The notes: a model not told the origin generated them from the letters alone. A DNA stretch of 64,000 nucleotides from CAZXPY01 sp964643435 (GCA_964643435.1 CAZXPY010000002.1:76551-140550), one strand, 5' to 3'; shown: positions 25,179 through 33,159, numbered from the stretch's first letter. A program made the numbers and translations.

Positions 25179-25745
25179 TCATTCCCTTTCGGGCTTGCCA
25201 CCGCTGTTGTTGTACCTTCCTGGTGTTTTGTCGACTAAGGTCGTCTGGTCGATTATCCAGGATAGGACGTAGATTGTTAGCCCTGTGAAGGCTAGATCTG
25301 TCGCCCAGACTGGACTTCGGTCAGTTGCGAGAGGAATCACCGCCGTGGTCATGAGGTAAAACATTACCCCAAAGATTACGGTGTGGTACACCTCGCTTGG
25401 ATTGACGACATCCGACCACGTGAAGAACCCGGTTCTCAAGTTGTTGGCTTGAATACCGATGGCTATAACGTAACCTGCCGTCAACACTAGTACGTGCCAC
25501 CAGGCGGCTGTGTAAAACCCGGTGAACTCACCGTCAGAGACGACAATCGCACCAAATCCAGCGTACACCGGAAGGCCGATCGTGTCGCCGACTCGAAAGC
25601 TCCACCAGCGCGTGAGGTAGAACTTCCGCTCGATCACCACCCGGATCGCCATAATGGCGCCGAAGTCGATGACGAATACGAAAGCCGCTACCAGCGCTGG
25701 ATGCCAATCCCAAATTGGGAGAAGACTCCCAAATTGATCGGACAA
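25179..25745 (-). CDS. Polytopic membrane protein, unknown
   Basis: About 188 residues with five hydrophobic segments (for example HPALVAAFVFVIDFGAIMAI, HVLVLTAGYVIAIGI and LAFTGLTIYVLSWII). The start is a TTG at 25745 because GGAGGAG lies seven bases upstream; the longer frame to 25763 would begin inside that site. The GC content is visibly higher than in the neighbouring shape genes. No family recognised. It sits on a 1.3-kb contig bounded by gaps on both sides, so its placement here depends on scaffolding. Confidence 0.65.
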   Translation of the reverse strand: MSDQFGSLLPIWDWHPALVAAFVFVIDFGAIMAIRVVIERKFYLTRWWSFRVGDTIGLPVYAGFGAIVVSDGEFTGFYTAAWWHVLVLTAGYVIAIGIQANNLRTGFFTWSDVVNPSEVYHTVIFGVMFYLMTTAVIPLATDRSPVWATDLAFTGLTIYVLSWIIDQTTLVDKTPGRYNNSGGKPERE

Positions 25746-25876
25746 GATCTCTCCTCCTTGCACTAGCGGTGTAAACCGCGGCCTTCCGTTTTTTATTCAA
25801 AGAGCACGAACTAATTTGGATCACGCTCTTTCTAAAGAAAACTACTTAAGTTTGTCGAAGTAATTTGCTTAGGATT

Positions 25877-25927
25877 CGCGGGTTCAGGTCTTTCCGGCTT
25901 TTACAGTCAGAAGGTTCCGAACCCGCG
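25877..25927. other. Inverted repeat with 9-bp arms
   Basis: CGCGGGTTC (25877-25885) and GAACCCGCG (25919-25927) surround a 33-base loop just downstream of the minus-strand gene 25939-26262. No T-tract follows, as with the hairpin at 15248-15290. Confidence 0.6.
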
Positions 25928-25938
25928 TTTGCCCTTGT

Positions 25939-26262
25939 CTACCATGCGACCAGACCTTGCTCTACTCTTGAGTTGAGAGCCAAAAGCCCTACCACCTCCT
26001 CAGTCGTAAACTGAAGAAGCAGTTTCCGGTAGTCTTCTGGCAGGAACCACCAACGACTCTCGCCGAACTCTTCAAGCAGAGCTTGAAGTGATTGCTGGGC
26101 GTCCCAGAGGACCCTATCGCACTCGGGATGAAAGTCGTGGTCGCCTTCCCTCCAGCTTCCTTCCAGATCTGGAAAGAAGATCAGTTCCGCGACTTGGACG
26201 TCCCTTCTCGCGAAAGCTCTTTCCAGATCGGCTAGCATGGCTACGACTTCTAGGCAGATCAT
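25939..26262 (-). CDS. Hypothetical acidic 107-residue protein
   Basis: A soluble protein rich in Glu, Leu and Trp (VLWDAQQSLQALLEEFGE, FLPEDYRKLLLQFTTEEVV), probably all alpha. ATG 26262 follows a perfect AGGAGG with six-base spacing. Higher GC than the neighbourhood. Not recognised. Its promoter would be in the gap directly upstream. Confidence 0.6.
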   Translation of the reverse strand: MICLEVVAMLADLERAFARRDVQVAELIFFPDLEGSWREGDHDFHPECDRVLWDAQQSLQALLEEFGESRWWFLPEDYRKLLLQFTTEEVVGLLALNSRVEQGLVAW

Positions 26263-26277
26263 CTCTCTCCTCCTTTC

Positions 26278-26377
26278 NNNNNNNNNNNNNNNNNNNNNNN
26301 NNNNNNNNNNNNNNNNNNNNNNNNNNNNNNNNNNNNNNNNNNNNNNNNNNNNNNNNNNNNNNNNNNNNNNNNNNNNN
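26278..26377. other. 100-N scaffold gap
   Basis: Hides the promoter of the 25939-26262 gene and the start of the divergent O-antigen-ligase-like gene. Confidence 0.95.
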
Positions 26378-28397
26378 AAAGCTTTCCGAAAGAGCTATTG
26401 AATATTGCTTTTACGCTTTGTTTTTTCTTGTTCCCCTAGTTTTTTACCCCAAAAGTTACGAACTTTTCGAGTTTAATAAAATGATGGCGGTGCATTTTTT
26501 AGCAATTATCATCACTGGGTTTTGGATTTTAAAAGCGATTAATAATAGAAGGTTCGAGATTGCAAAAACCCCTCTCGACATACCCATTATATTATTATTT
26601 TTTAGTTATACTTTATCGACGATTTTTTCGATTGATACTCACACTAGTATCTTTGGCTACTATTCAAGATTTAACCAAGGATTACTTTCAACCATAAGTT
26701 ACTTACTGCTCTTTTATGCTTTCGTAACTAATTTCCCCAAGGAAAAAATCCGTTTTGTTTTTGTTTCTATACTATCAAGTGCTTTTTTGGTGGCGGGTTG
26801 GGGAGTTTTGCAACACTACGGAGTTGATGAAGCGTATTGGGTTCAAGACGTAAAGATGAGAGTATTTTCAACACTGGGACAACCTAATTGGTTGGCGGCT
26901 TATTTGGCAATGCTCCTTCCTCTTGCCTTGGCAATGTCAATTATTACAAAAAGCAAAATACTTAGATTTTTTTCCTTTTTATTTGCCCTCCTTCTCTACT
27001 TAAGCTTCACTTTTACCAACTCTCGAGGCGGAACTTTAGGACTTTCAGTAGGAATTGCCTTTTTTTACTTTTTTTTGCTTTACCCTGCCAGGAAAAAAAA
27101 CCTTAATATACCCATAAGACTGCCTTTATTTTTTCTTCTTATTGCTTTTTGTATAAACCTAATTTGGGGCAGTGCTTTTTTTGATCTTAAAACTTTCCTT
27201 AAGAAAGAAAAACAGAAACAGGAAACAACTGTTGCCAAAAACGGAAGATCAAGTGAAATCGGCGGTGGAAGCGAATCTGGACAAATAAGATTAATCGTTT
27301 GGAAAGGAGCCTTGAATATTTTCAATCACTACCCAATTTTTGGTAGTGGTGTGGAGACTTTTGCCTACTCTTATTATCAATTCCGGCCGGCAGAACACAA
27401 TAAAACAAGCGAGTGGGAATTCCTTTACAACAAAGCTCACAACGAATATCTAAATTACTTGGCGACCATGGGTCTTTTTGGGTTTGGGACCTATCTTTTT
27501 TTGATTATTAGGTTTCTTTTCTACTGCTGGAAAAGAGTAACTGGTAAAGCTTCCCAAAAAATTATTTCTTTAGCTCTCGCTTCTGGTTACATCAGCTATC
27601 TTGTTCAAAACTTTTTTGGGTTTGGAGTGGTGGCGATAAGTTTGCTTTTTTACGCTTATCCCGCGATTGCCTTTAAAATAAATAATGATATAAAAAACAT
27701 CGAAATTAGATTCCCAAAATTTCTTGATTATTTAACCGCGCCTTTATTTGCAGCGCTCGTAATATTAATTTCACTTTTACTTGTCTTTACCGGCCGCGTT
27801 TGGCTCTCCGATATTAAATTTGAAGAAGCTTTAGATTTACAAAAAAATGGGCTATATCAGGAAAGTTATTTTAAATTTAAAGAAGCTACCAAGCTTAATC
27901 CCCTCGAGCCATTTTACAAAAGCGAGTTTGCCCTTTCAGCGGCAATTTTAGCGAAAGAATCTGATCAAAAAGATCAAGAATCTTTAGTGTTCGAGGCGAC
28001 CCAATTAACTTCGGAGGTTACTAGCAAATACCCAAAGAACATCAATTGGTGGCGAACGGCTTCGAACGTGTATTGGGAACTTTATGATGTAGATCCTATG
28101 TTCCTAAAGGAAAGTCTTAAAGCGGCTAAAGAAGCGGTTAAATTAGCCCCTAACGATCCGAAAGTAGGTTATAATTTAGGGGTGATTTTAGTTCAAGGGG
28201 GGTCTTTAAAAGAAGCGATTGAAACTTTAGAGGAAACAATTAAGTTGAAGCCCGAGCGTGATTTTCGTTTTCTTTTAGCCAAGACTTACTTTATGGACGG
28301 AAATAAGGAAAAGGCAATTGAACATATTAAAACTTTATTAGAAGCAAATCCAGATGATGAAGAGGCTCGCGAAAATTTAAAGGAATGGTCTGATTGA
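26378..28397 (+). CDS. O-antigen ligase/polymerase-like membrane protein with C-terminal TPR repeats (5' end in gap)
   Basis: About 673 visible residues. The first 480 hold about a dozen transmembrane helices with the Wzy/WaaL-type loop ending NKAHNEYLNYLATMGLFG, the conserved HNxYL-G pattern of Wzy_C proteins. From about 510 onward come tetratricopeptide repeats (AAKEAVKLAPNDPKVGYNLG, then LEETIKLKP and YFMDGNKEKAIEHIKTLLEANP). Likely role: joining or polymerising surface glycan, or glycosylating proteins, with the TPR outside the membrane. The acceptor is unknown. It is the first plus-strand gene after the long minus block. Confidence 0.82.
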
Positions 28398-28472
28398 TGT
28401 ATTTTGTATCACTAAGATATAGAATTTAGATTATAGAGCATATCGTATCTTTTTATAGTAAAATATAGTTAT

Positions 28473-28799
28473 ATGGTAAAAAGGTTTGGTAAAACTTTTG
28501 AATCTGCCAAAGCAATTTTAGAACGGAGATTAGCAAAAAAAACCGGCGTCAGGGCAAGGTACGAATTTCAGGAGTACGGTATTTGGCTAGGTGAAACCTT
28601 GCATGATAAGCGCCATAAATCCCTTTATATAAAGTTCGCCAAGGAAAAGCCACGCCATTTTTTGGAAGAAGCCAGAATATTTGCAATCGACTATCGTTCC
28701 CGATCCGTAAACCGCGGTCGATTGTTCATGTGGAAATTGAAGGAATTGGAAAAAGAGTCTAAAAAGAGAAGTAGCGGTGCTAAAATTGGAGACTTATGA
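28473..28799 (+). CDS. Small basic hypothetical protein coupled to def-fmt
   Basis: A 108-residue, Arg/Lys-rich protein (ERRLAKKTGVRARYEFQEYG, then LYIKFAKEKPRHFLEEA). Its stop overlaps the def-fmt start in ATGA, so it is translationally coupled. The charge suggests RNA or ribosome binding, which would fit its partner, but no family is recognised. A TAAAAT box lies eight bases upstream of the ATG, so the mRNA could be leaderless. Confidence 0.65.
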   Translation: MVKRFGKTFESAKAILERRLAKKTGVRARYEFQEYGIWLGETLHDKRHKSLYIKFAKEKPRHFLEEARIFAIDYRSRSVNRGRLFMWKLKELEKESKKRSSGAKIGDL

Positions 28800-30130
28800 T
28801 TTTGAAGGTTAGTAAAAGCGAAGATTCAATTTGGAAGAAAAAATTTGCTAATGTCTCTAAAATAGGGGCAGAAATTAAAAAATTGATTAGTGATATGGAA
28901 GAGACTTTGGAATTCTCGGGAGGGGTGGGCTTAGCCGCACCCCAGGTTGGAACGCCTTTACGACTTTTTATTGTCAGTGTTTCCCAAATGCAGCGTCGCC
29001 AAAAATCTCTAAAAGCAATTCGGGAAACTTTTATCAATCCAAAAATTCGTTTTTTGACGAAGGAGGCAAATATTTTTGATGAAGGTTGTCTTTCAATTCC
29101 TGGCTATCGCGGACCAGTTTCCCGACCAAAGAAATTAGAAATTGAATATTTAAATAAGAAGTTTGAGAAAAAGAAAATAGTGGCCACCGGTTTTCTCTCA
29201 AGAGTAATTCAGCATGAATACGATCATCTCAATTCTATCTTTTACGTTCAAAGAGTGGCTAAAAAAGAAGAGATATATAAATTTGAGCCGATCAAAATCG
29301 TGTTTTTCGGTACTCCAGCCTTTGGGGAAATAATTTTGAAAAGTATGATTGGTTTGAGTATTTTTGGTGAATACGAGATACCTTTGGTGGTTACAAGAGC
29401 CGATAAAAAAGTCGGGAGAGACAAACCATTAACGATGAGTCCGGTTAAAAAATTAGCCCAAACTTTTAACCTACCCATTGAAACTCCCCAAACTCTAAAA
29501 GGTAACCAGCCTTTAATCGAGAACATAGCGAAACTGAAACCAGATCTAATTGTTCTTGCTTCCTACGGAAAGATTATCCCTCAAGAAATCTTATCGATCC
29601 CTAAATTCGGTTCTCTTAACGTCCATCCCTCTCTTCTGCCCAAATACCGAGGTGCCTCCCCAATTCAAACTGCTATTATTAGTGGTGAAAAAGAAACTGG
29701 TATAACGATAATGTTAATGAACGAAAAATTGGATGAAGGCGATATTTTGTCTCAAGGCTTAGTTCCAATCGACACAACCGATACCTATTTTTCTTTAAGT
29801 AAAAAATTAGCGCTTGCAGCCACAAAACTTTTAAATCAAACAACTTTTGCTTGGGTGACAAAACAAATTAAGGTAGTTACCCAAGATCCTAAGAAGGCTA
29901 CTTACACCAAACTTTTAAAAAAAGATGACGGGTTTGTTGATTGGAAAAAACCACCAGAAAATTTAGAAAGGATGATTAGAGCTTATTTTCCCTGGCCAGG
30001 AGTTTGGAGTAGATACAATGGAAAGATATTAAAACTTTTGCCAGAAAGAAAAGTACAACTTGAAGGGAAGAGCCCGGTTTCTTTAGAAGATTTCAAAAGA
30101 GGTCACAGAGATTTTACTTTGGATTGGTAA
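28796..30130 (+). CDS. def-fmt: Fused peptide deformylase and methionyl-tRNA formyltransferase
   Basis: A 444-residue fusion. Residues 1-162 are peptide deformylase with all three motifs: GVGLAAPQVG (43-52), EGCLSIPG (96-103) and HEYDH (140-144). Residues about 165-444 are Met-tRNA formyltransferase: IKIVFFGTPAFG, ASYGKIIPQEIL, the NVHPSLLPKYRGASPIQTAI folate/catalytic motif and LDEGDIL. The initiator Met of Fmt is replaced by Ile (codon ATC), so no internal start is present at the junction. The Fmt C-terminal tRNA-binding domain is shortened. One chain would both add and remove the initiator formyl group. It converges with rpmB, overlapping 17 bases. Confidence 0.9.
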   Translation: MILKVSKSEDSIWKKKFANVSKIGAEIKKLISDMEETLEFSGGVGLAAPQVGTPLRLFIVSVSQMQRRQKSLKAIRETFINPKIRFLTKEANIFDEGCLSIPGYRGPVSRPKKLEIEYLNKKFEKKKIVATGFLSRVIQHEYDHLNSIFYVQRVAKKEEIYKFEPIKIVFFGTPAFGEIILKSMIGLSIFGEYEIPLVVTRADKKVGRDKPLTMSPVKKLAQTFNLPIETPQTLKGNQPLIENIAKLKPDLIVLASYGKIIPQEILSIPKFGSLNVHPSLLPKYRGASPIQTAIISGEKETGITIMLMNEKLDEGDILSQGLVPIDTTDTYFSLSKKLALAATKLLNQTTFAWVTKQIKVVTQDPKKATYTKLLKKDDGFVDWKKPPENLERMIRAYFPWPGVWSRYNGKILKLLPERKVQLEGKSPVSLEDFKRGHRDFTLDW

Positions 30131-30377
30131 TTAATTGATCAGCCGAGGACACTAGCGTAACTTTTGGTTTCTTGATAGCGGAGAGACGCTTCTTTTCTTC
30201 CTCTCTAACAATCCGTAGACACTTAGTACAAAGCTTCATCCTTGCCCGACCCGACCCAATAAAAACTCGTACCGAATGAAGGTTTGGGTAAAATCGCCTT
30301 TTGGTTTTTCGGTGGGAATGAGATAGGCGGTAACCAACTTGTCTTCTTTTCCCACAACGATCACAAACGATGGCCAT
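30114..30377 (-). CDS. rpmB: Large-subunit ribosomal protein bL28
   Basis: An 87-residue basic 50S protein. AIVCDRCGKRRQVGYRLSHS, RKTKRRFYPNLH and LCTKCLR are typical; the two CxxC pairs make this the zinc-binding form. Converges on def-fmt with a 17-base overlap of coding ends. Divergent from the site-2 protease with about 50 bases between starts. Confidence 0.94.
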   Translation of the reverse strand: MAIVCDRCGKRRQVGYRLSHSHRKTKRRFYPNLHSVRVFIGSGRARMKLCTKCLRIVREEEKKRLSAIKKPKVTLVSSADQLITNPK

Positions 30378-30428
30378 AATTTTAATCTGCTATACTATAC
30401 AGGAGTACGTTCAAAAGATCAACCCTTT

Positions 30429-31043
30429 ATGAATATTAGTTTTATACCGGCTCTTATTGGAATAATAATCGGTATATCGGTTCACGAAGCGGCTCACGCG
30501 TGGACCGCCTGGAAGCTTGGGGACCCAACCGCAAAGTACGAAGGCAGGGTTACTTTAAATCCAATTGCCCATCTTGATCCTCTTGGAACTTTGTTTATTA
30601 TCTTTACCCTCTTGCAGGGTTTTGGGATTGGTTGGGGCAAGCCCACACCTTTTAATCCCTGGAATTTACAACATCCAAGAAGGGACTCGGCTCTAATCTC
30701 GCTCGCCGGACCAATTTCTAATCTGGCTTTAGCGGCTATTCTAGCTCTAATAATTAGGTTCGTCCCGGCTTTAGCCGGCTTTTTATTTTTAATAATTGTA
30801 ATTAATGTCTCCTTAGCGATTTTTAATTTAGTGCCGGTCTCACCTTTAGACGGGTTTAAGATTGTTGGCGGACTACTGCCTGCCGAAACCGCAGTTTCTT
30901 GGTACAGCTTAGAGCGTTACGGAATCTTTTTTCTGATACTTCTTATCTTACCTGTCGGCGGCTTTTCTATTATTGGCCGGTTTATTTTCCCAATAATAAG
31001 TCTTATTTTAAATTTACTTTTAGCCGGGAACTCGGTAATTTAA
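30429..31043 (+). CDS. Small site-2 protease family protein (M50)
   Basis: A 204-residue, mostly membrane-embedded metalloprotease. HEAAH at 19-23, and the third ligand region NLVPVSPLDGFKIVGG. It lacks a PDZ domain, unlike RseP at 8988-10088. The start is ATG 30429; a longer frame to 30339 would overlap the L28 start. A TATACT box near 30392 could drive it. Substrate unknown. Confidence 0.85.
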   Translation: MNISFIPALIGIIIGISVHEAAHAWTAWKLGDPTAKYEGRVTLNPIAHLDPLGTLFIIFTLLQGFGIGWGKPTPFNPWNLQHPRRDSALISLAGPISNLALAAILALIIRFVPALAGFLFLIIVINVSLAIFNLVPVSPLDGFKIVGGLLPAETAVSWYSLERYGIFFLILLILPVGGFSIIGRFIFPIISLILNLLLAGNSVI

Positions 31044-31068
31044 CAATTCCAAGTGGCTCCCTTGTCTC

Positions 31069-31098
31069 TTGACTTTAAATAAAAAAAGTGAAAAAATA
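31069..31098 (+). promoter_or_regulatory. Likely promoter of the structured RNA
   Basis: TTGACT (31069-31074), about 17-18 bp, then AAAAAT/AAAATA (31092-31098). It is in the right place to start the RNA near 31104. The -10 box is weak. Confidence 0.35.
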
Positions 31099-31103
31099 GA
31101 GAT

Positions 31104-31388
31104 GTCTAGCCGATAAAACTAGACGACCCCAGATCAGCTGGGTAAGCCAAGCTTAGCTTGGCAGCCCTACCGAAAGGAAAGACTCGAAGATTTTTCTTCC
31201 GCTGTTTCCTTTAACAAAAGGGTTTGCCCGGAGTCCATATACCCCTTGGGGTACGTGGCAGGGTACCCACCTAGTATAGATAGGGAGGAAATTTCTTAAA
31301 GCTCCTTCTCATTGTAGGGCGGAATTATTTTAGTTTAGAGGGTAAGAACCTTTGACTAACATTAGGTTGAGGGTTCTTTTTTTGTTTT
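31104..31388 (+). ncRNA. Structured RNA of unknown class ending in an intrinsic terminator
   Basis: No ORF. The region folds by eye into: GTCTAG/CTAGAC (31104-31124), CCCAG/CTGGG, GCCAAGC/GCTTGGC (31146-31162), and a long-range helix GCCCTAC (31164-31170) with GTAGGGC (31314-31320) enclosing a branched core: AAAGGAAA/TTTCCTTT (31173-31212), TACCCC/GGGGTA and GTGG/CCAC. A terminator AAGAACC/GGTTCTT plus a seven-T run (31344-31388) closes it. I tried RNase P, tmRNA, SRP and 6S signatures and saw no convincing match. It could still be a divergent form of one of them. Confidence 0.55.
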
Positions 31389-31394
31389 TTCACA

Positions 31395-32253
31395 TTACTC
31401 TTTAATCACAATAATCGTGTAGTACTTGGCGTCTTCTTGGTCTCTTACCACCCCAACACCAAATTTATCTATATCAGGCCTTAAAATAAGATTAAGGCTT
31501 TCTTGGTCTGCTTCTATCTTTTGGAGAGAACTTTGCGATGAAACGAAGTGAGGCGAATCATCTCGGATTAAAATCTCTTCCGCAAAGGCCGGCTTTAAAG
31601 AGTATTTTTCTAGAAGAAGTAACAACTGCTCTTTACTTTTCGAAGAATCGAGAGAGTCAACCAAGTCGCGGCTTCTTTCCCGGGCGATTGTAGTCAAAGT
31701 TAGGTCTCTTTGAAGAGGGTTTAATTTATTTAAATCTCGCTGCAGTAAAATTAAAGACGATAGGGCTTCTTCTAGGGTGGTGTTGGCTGGGTTTGAAACC
31801 GAGAGTTTCACTTGCGAGGTTGAAATAATAGCCTCTTCTTGCACAAATCTGGCAATAATTAAATAGCTGCCGTCAGGAACAGTAAGAGAATTCCAAATAA
31901 ATTTGTAGGGGGGGGTCAGAGGCTTCTCCTATCAATTTAGTGTTATTTAGCCAATACTCGACTTTTGATCCTTCTATTTGCCCGGAAAGCTCAATTGTAA
32001 CTAGACCGGCTACTTTGCTTAAATTGCTCGGTTGGATAATTTTGGGAGATTTATCAATCGTAACTTTAGATTCTTTTTTCGGGACAATCTCCGGAACGTT
32101 TTTTTGAGTGGCCGCTCTTGACCGTAAGTCTTTAAAGGATAAATTTAAATAAATGGTAAGGGGAATCACTAGGAGTATTAAGAATACACCAAAAATTTTT
32201 AGGTAGTCCCGCGGTTCAAATGGGTAAAAAAGGTTTTTGATTTTTTCTCTCAT
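31395..32253 (-). CDS. Membrane-anchored CAP/SCP-like surface protein, frame broken at a C8 tract
   Basis: Two frames, 31873-32253 and 31395-31844, read as one protein of about 285 residues if one C is removed from the run of eight (plus-strand G8 at 31908-31915). The first part has a transmembrane helix (about 19-37) and an Ig-like segment (AGLVTIELSGQIEGSKVEYW); the corrected frame continues YKFIWNSLTVPDGSYLIIA. The second part resembles a CAP/SCP domain (IARERSRDLV, then DKFGVGVVRD...YYTIIVI). Either a sequencing/assembly error, a pseudogene, or a phase-variable gene. Confidence 0.65.
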
Positions 32254-32373
32254 TGGGCAGCTATTACTAATCGTAAATCTTCCCTCGCTTTAAAGTCAAA
32301 TTTATTTAATTATCTTGAAAATGGGAGCCTAAAGAGATATAATCTATCCACTTGTTTTGGATTTTTAAATTAA

Positions 32374-32449
32374 GCCGGGATAGCTCAGTGGCCAGAGCAC
32401 TTGTTTTGTAAACAAGTAGTCGTGGGTTCGAATCCCTCTCCCGGCTCCA
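32374..32449 (+). tRNA. tRNA-Thr(TGT)
   Basis: Acceptor GCCGGGA/TCCCGGC, anticodon arm CTTGT-TTTGTAA-ACAAG, T-arm GTGGG-TTCGAAT-CCCTC and encoded CCA. Anticodon TGT reads ACA. Confidence 0.95.
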
Positions 32450-32455
32450 TTAGGG

Positions 32456-32638
32456 GCTGGGGTGCCGGAGTGGACAATCTGACCCCGTATAGTTGGTGCC
32501 GAGGTACCGAAGTGGTCAAACGGGTCTGTCTGTAAAACAGATGGCTTTATGCCTTCGTAGGTTCGAATCCTACCCTCGGCACCACTTGTACGGGGCGCCT
32601 TTATGGCTACGGGGGTTCGAATCCCTCCCCCAGCACCA
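32456..32638 (+). pseudogene. Class II tRNA-like gene split by tRNA-Tyr
   Basis: The two halves 32456-32497 and 32585-32638 fold together: acceptor GCTGGGG/CCCCAGC, then CCCCGTA (32483-32489) with TACGGGG (32589-32595), long variable arm GCC-TTTAT-GGC, T-arm and encoded CCA. A complete tRNA-Tyr sits where the anticodon loop should be. The halves resemble tRNA-Tyr in D-loop and variable arm. The D-stem has a C-U mismatch and no join of the halves gives a U33, so it is probably decayed, or it is processed in some unusual way. No identity assigned. Confidence 0.6.
32498..32584 (+). tRNA. tRNA-Tyr(GTA), nested in another tRNA-like gene
   Basis: Class II tRNA: acceptor GCCGAGG/CCTCGGC, D-arm CCG...CGG, anticodon arm TCTGT-CTGTAAA-ACAGA, variable arm GGC-TTTAT-GCC, T-arm GTAGG-TTCGAAT-CCTAC, encoded CCA. 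All arms pair well, so it should be functional. Confidence 0.95.
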
Positions 32639-32672
32639 CGTCAAACGTGGTAGGGACGTCTGACGTCCCACC
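32636..32672 (+). repeat. 37-bp double-hairpin element, copy 1
   Basis: Hairpin A CCACG-TCAAA-CGTGG (32636-32650), two bases, then hairpin B GGGACGT-CTG-ACGTCCC (32653-32669). The CCA of the outer tRNA is its first three bases. A second copy is at 56267-56303. Confidence 0.75.
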
Positions 32673-32686
32673 ATTTTAAAAGTTAT

Positions 32687-32761
32687 GCCCAGGTGGCTCA
32701 GTGGTAGAGCACGTTCTTGGTAAGAACGGGGTCGCGGGTTCGATCCCCGCCCTGGGCTCCA
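32687..32761 (+). tRNA. tRNA-Thr(GGT)
   Basis: Acceptor GCCCAGG/CCTGGGC, anticodon arm CGTTC-TTGGTAA-GAACG, T-arm GCGGG-TTCGATC-CCCGC, encoded CCA. Anticodon GGT reads ACC/ACT. Confidence 0.95.
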
Positions 32762-32783
32762 TAAATGAAAGGAAGTGGCAACT

Positions 32784-32951
32784 ATGGCAAAAAAAGGGGT
32801 AAGAATTATCGTAACTTTAGCCTGCTCAAGTTGTAAGAACCAAAACTATACAACTGAAAAAAATAAAACCAATAGTCCAGATCTTCTGGAGTTTAAAAAG
32901 TACTGTAAACATTGCCGGAAAGTAACGTTGCACAAAGAAATTAAATCGTGA
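32784..32951 (+). CDS. rpmG: Large-subunit ribosomal protein bL33
   Basis: A 55-residue 50S protein, MAKKGVRIIVTLACSSCKNQ onward, with two CxxC pairs (CSSC, CKHC), so the zinc-binding form. GGAAG lies about nine bases upstream of ATG 32784. It sits between tRNA-Thr(GGT) and tRNA-Trp, the widely conserved position before secE. Confidence 0.94.
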   Translation: MAKKGVRIIVTLACSSCKNQNYTTEKNKTNSPDLLEFKKYCKHCRKVTLHKEIKS

Positions 32952-32970
32952 TGAATTAAAGAAGGGCCTT

Positions 32971-33131
32971 GCGAGCGTAGGTTAATGGTAAACCTCTGGT
33001 CTCCAACCCCGCACATAGGCGCGTAGTTCAGTGGTAGAACGTCGGTCTCCAAAACCGAAGGACGGGGGTTCGATCCCCTCCGCGCCTGCCAAAATCCGCC
33101 TTCGGCGGGGCGATTCCTTCCGCTCGCGCCA
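32971..33131 (+). pseudogene. Split tRNA-Trp-like halves surrounding tRNA-Trp
   Basis: The 5' half (32971-33007) has acceptor GCGAGCG, TA, a perfect D-arm GGTT...AACC and the start of an anticodon arm with loop CTCCAAC (CCA with U33); over 36 bases it aligns closely with the intact tRNA-Trp that follows. The 3' half ends CGATTCCTTC then CGCTCGC, G73 and CCA (33111-33131), pairing with the 5' acceptor. CCCCGC and GCGGGG close around the inner tRNA. The T-arm is damaged and contains a CCGCC/GGCGG hairpin. Probably non-functional. Confidence 0.55.
33017..33091 (+). tRNA. tRNA-Trp(CCA), nested between tRNA halves
   Basis: Acceptor AGGCGCG/CGCGCCT, anticodon arm TCGGT-CTCCAAA-ACCGA, T-arm GGGGG-TTCGATC-CCCTC, G73 and encoded CCA. 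It lies upstream of secE as in many bacteria. Confidence 0.95.
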
Positions 33132-33159
33132 AAAAAATTCTAATTTCTCTGGAACTAAA

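Noticed and set aside
25494..25824. ORFs on both strands over the 25179-25745 membrane gene
   Set aside because: Shadow frames; the membrane-gene frame has the GGAGGAG site and regular hydrophobic segments.
26088..26277. Apparent 5' extension of the O-antigen-ligase-like gene through the N gap
   Set aside because: That stretch is antisense to the 25939-26262 gene and is joined only through Ns; the true start is hidden in the gap.
31104..31388. RNase P RNA
   Set aside because: GGAAAG and GCAGGGT fragments are reminiscent, but the universal ACAGAA...GGCUUA and paired P4 strands are missing.
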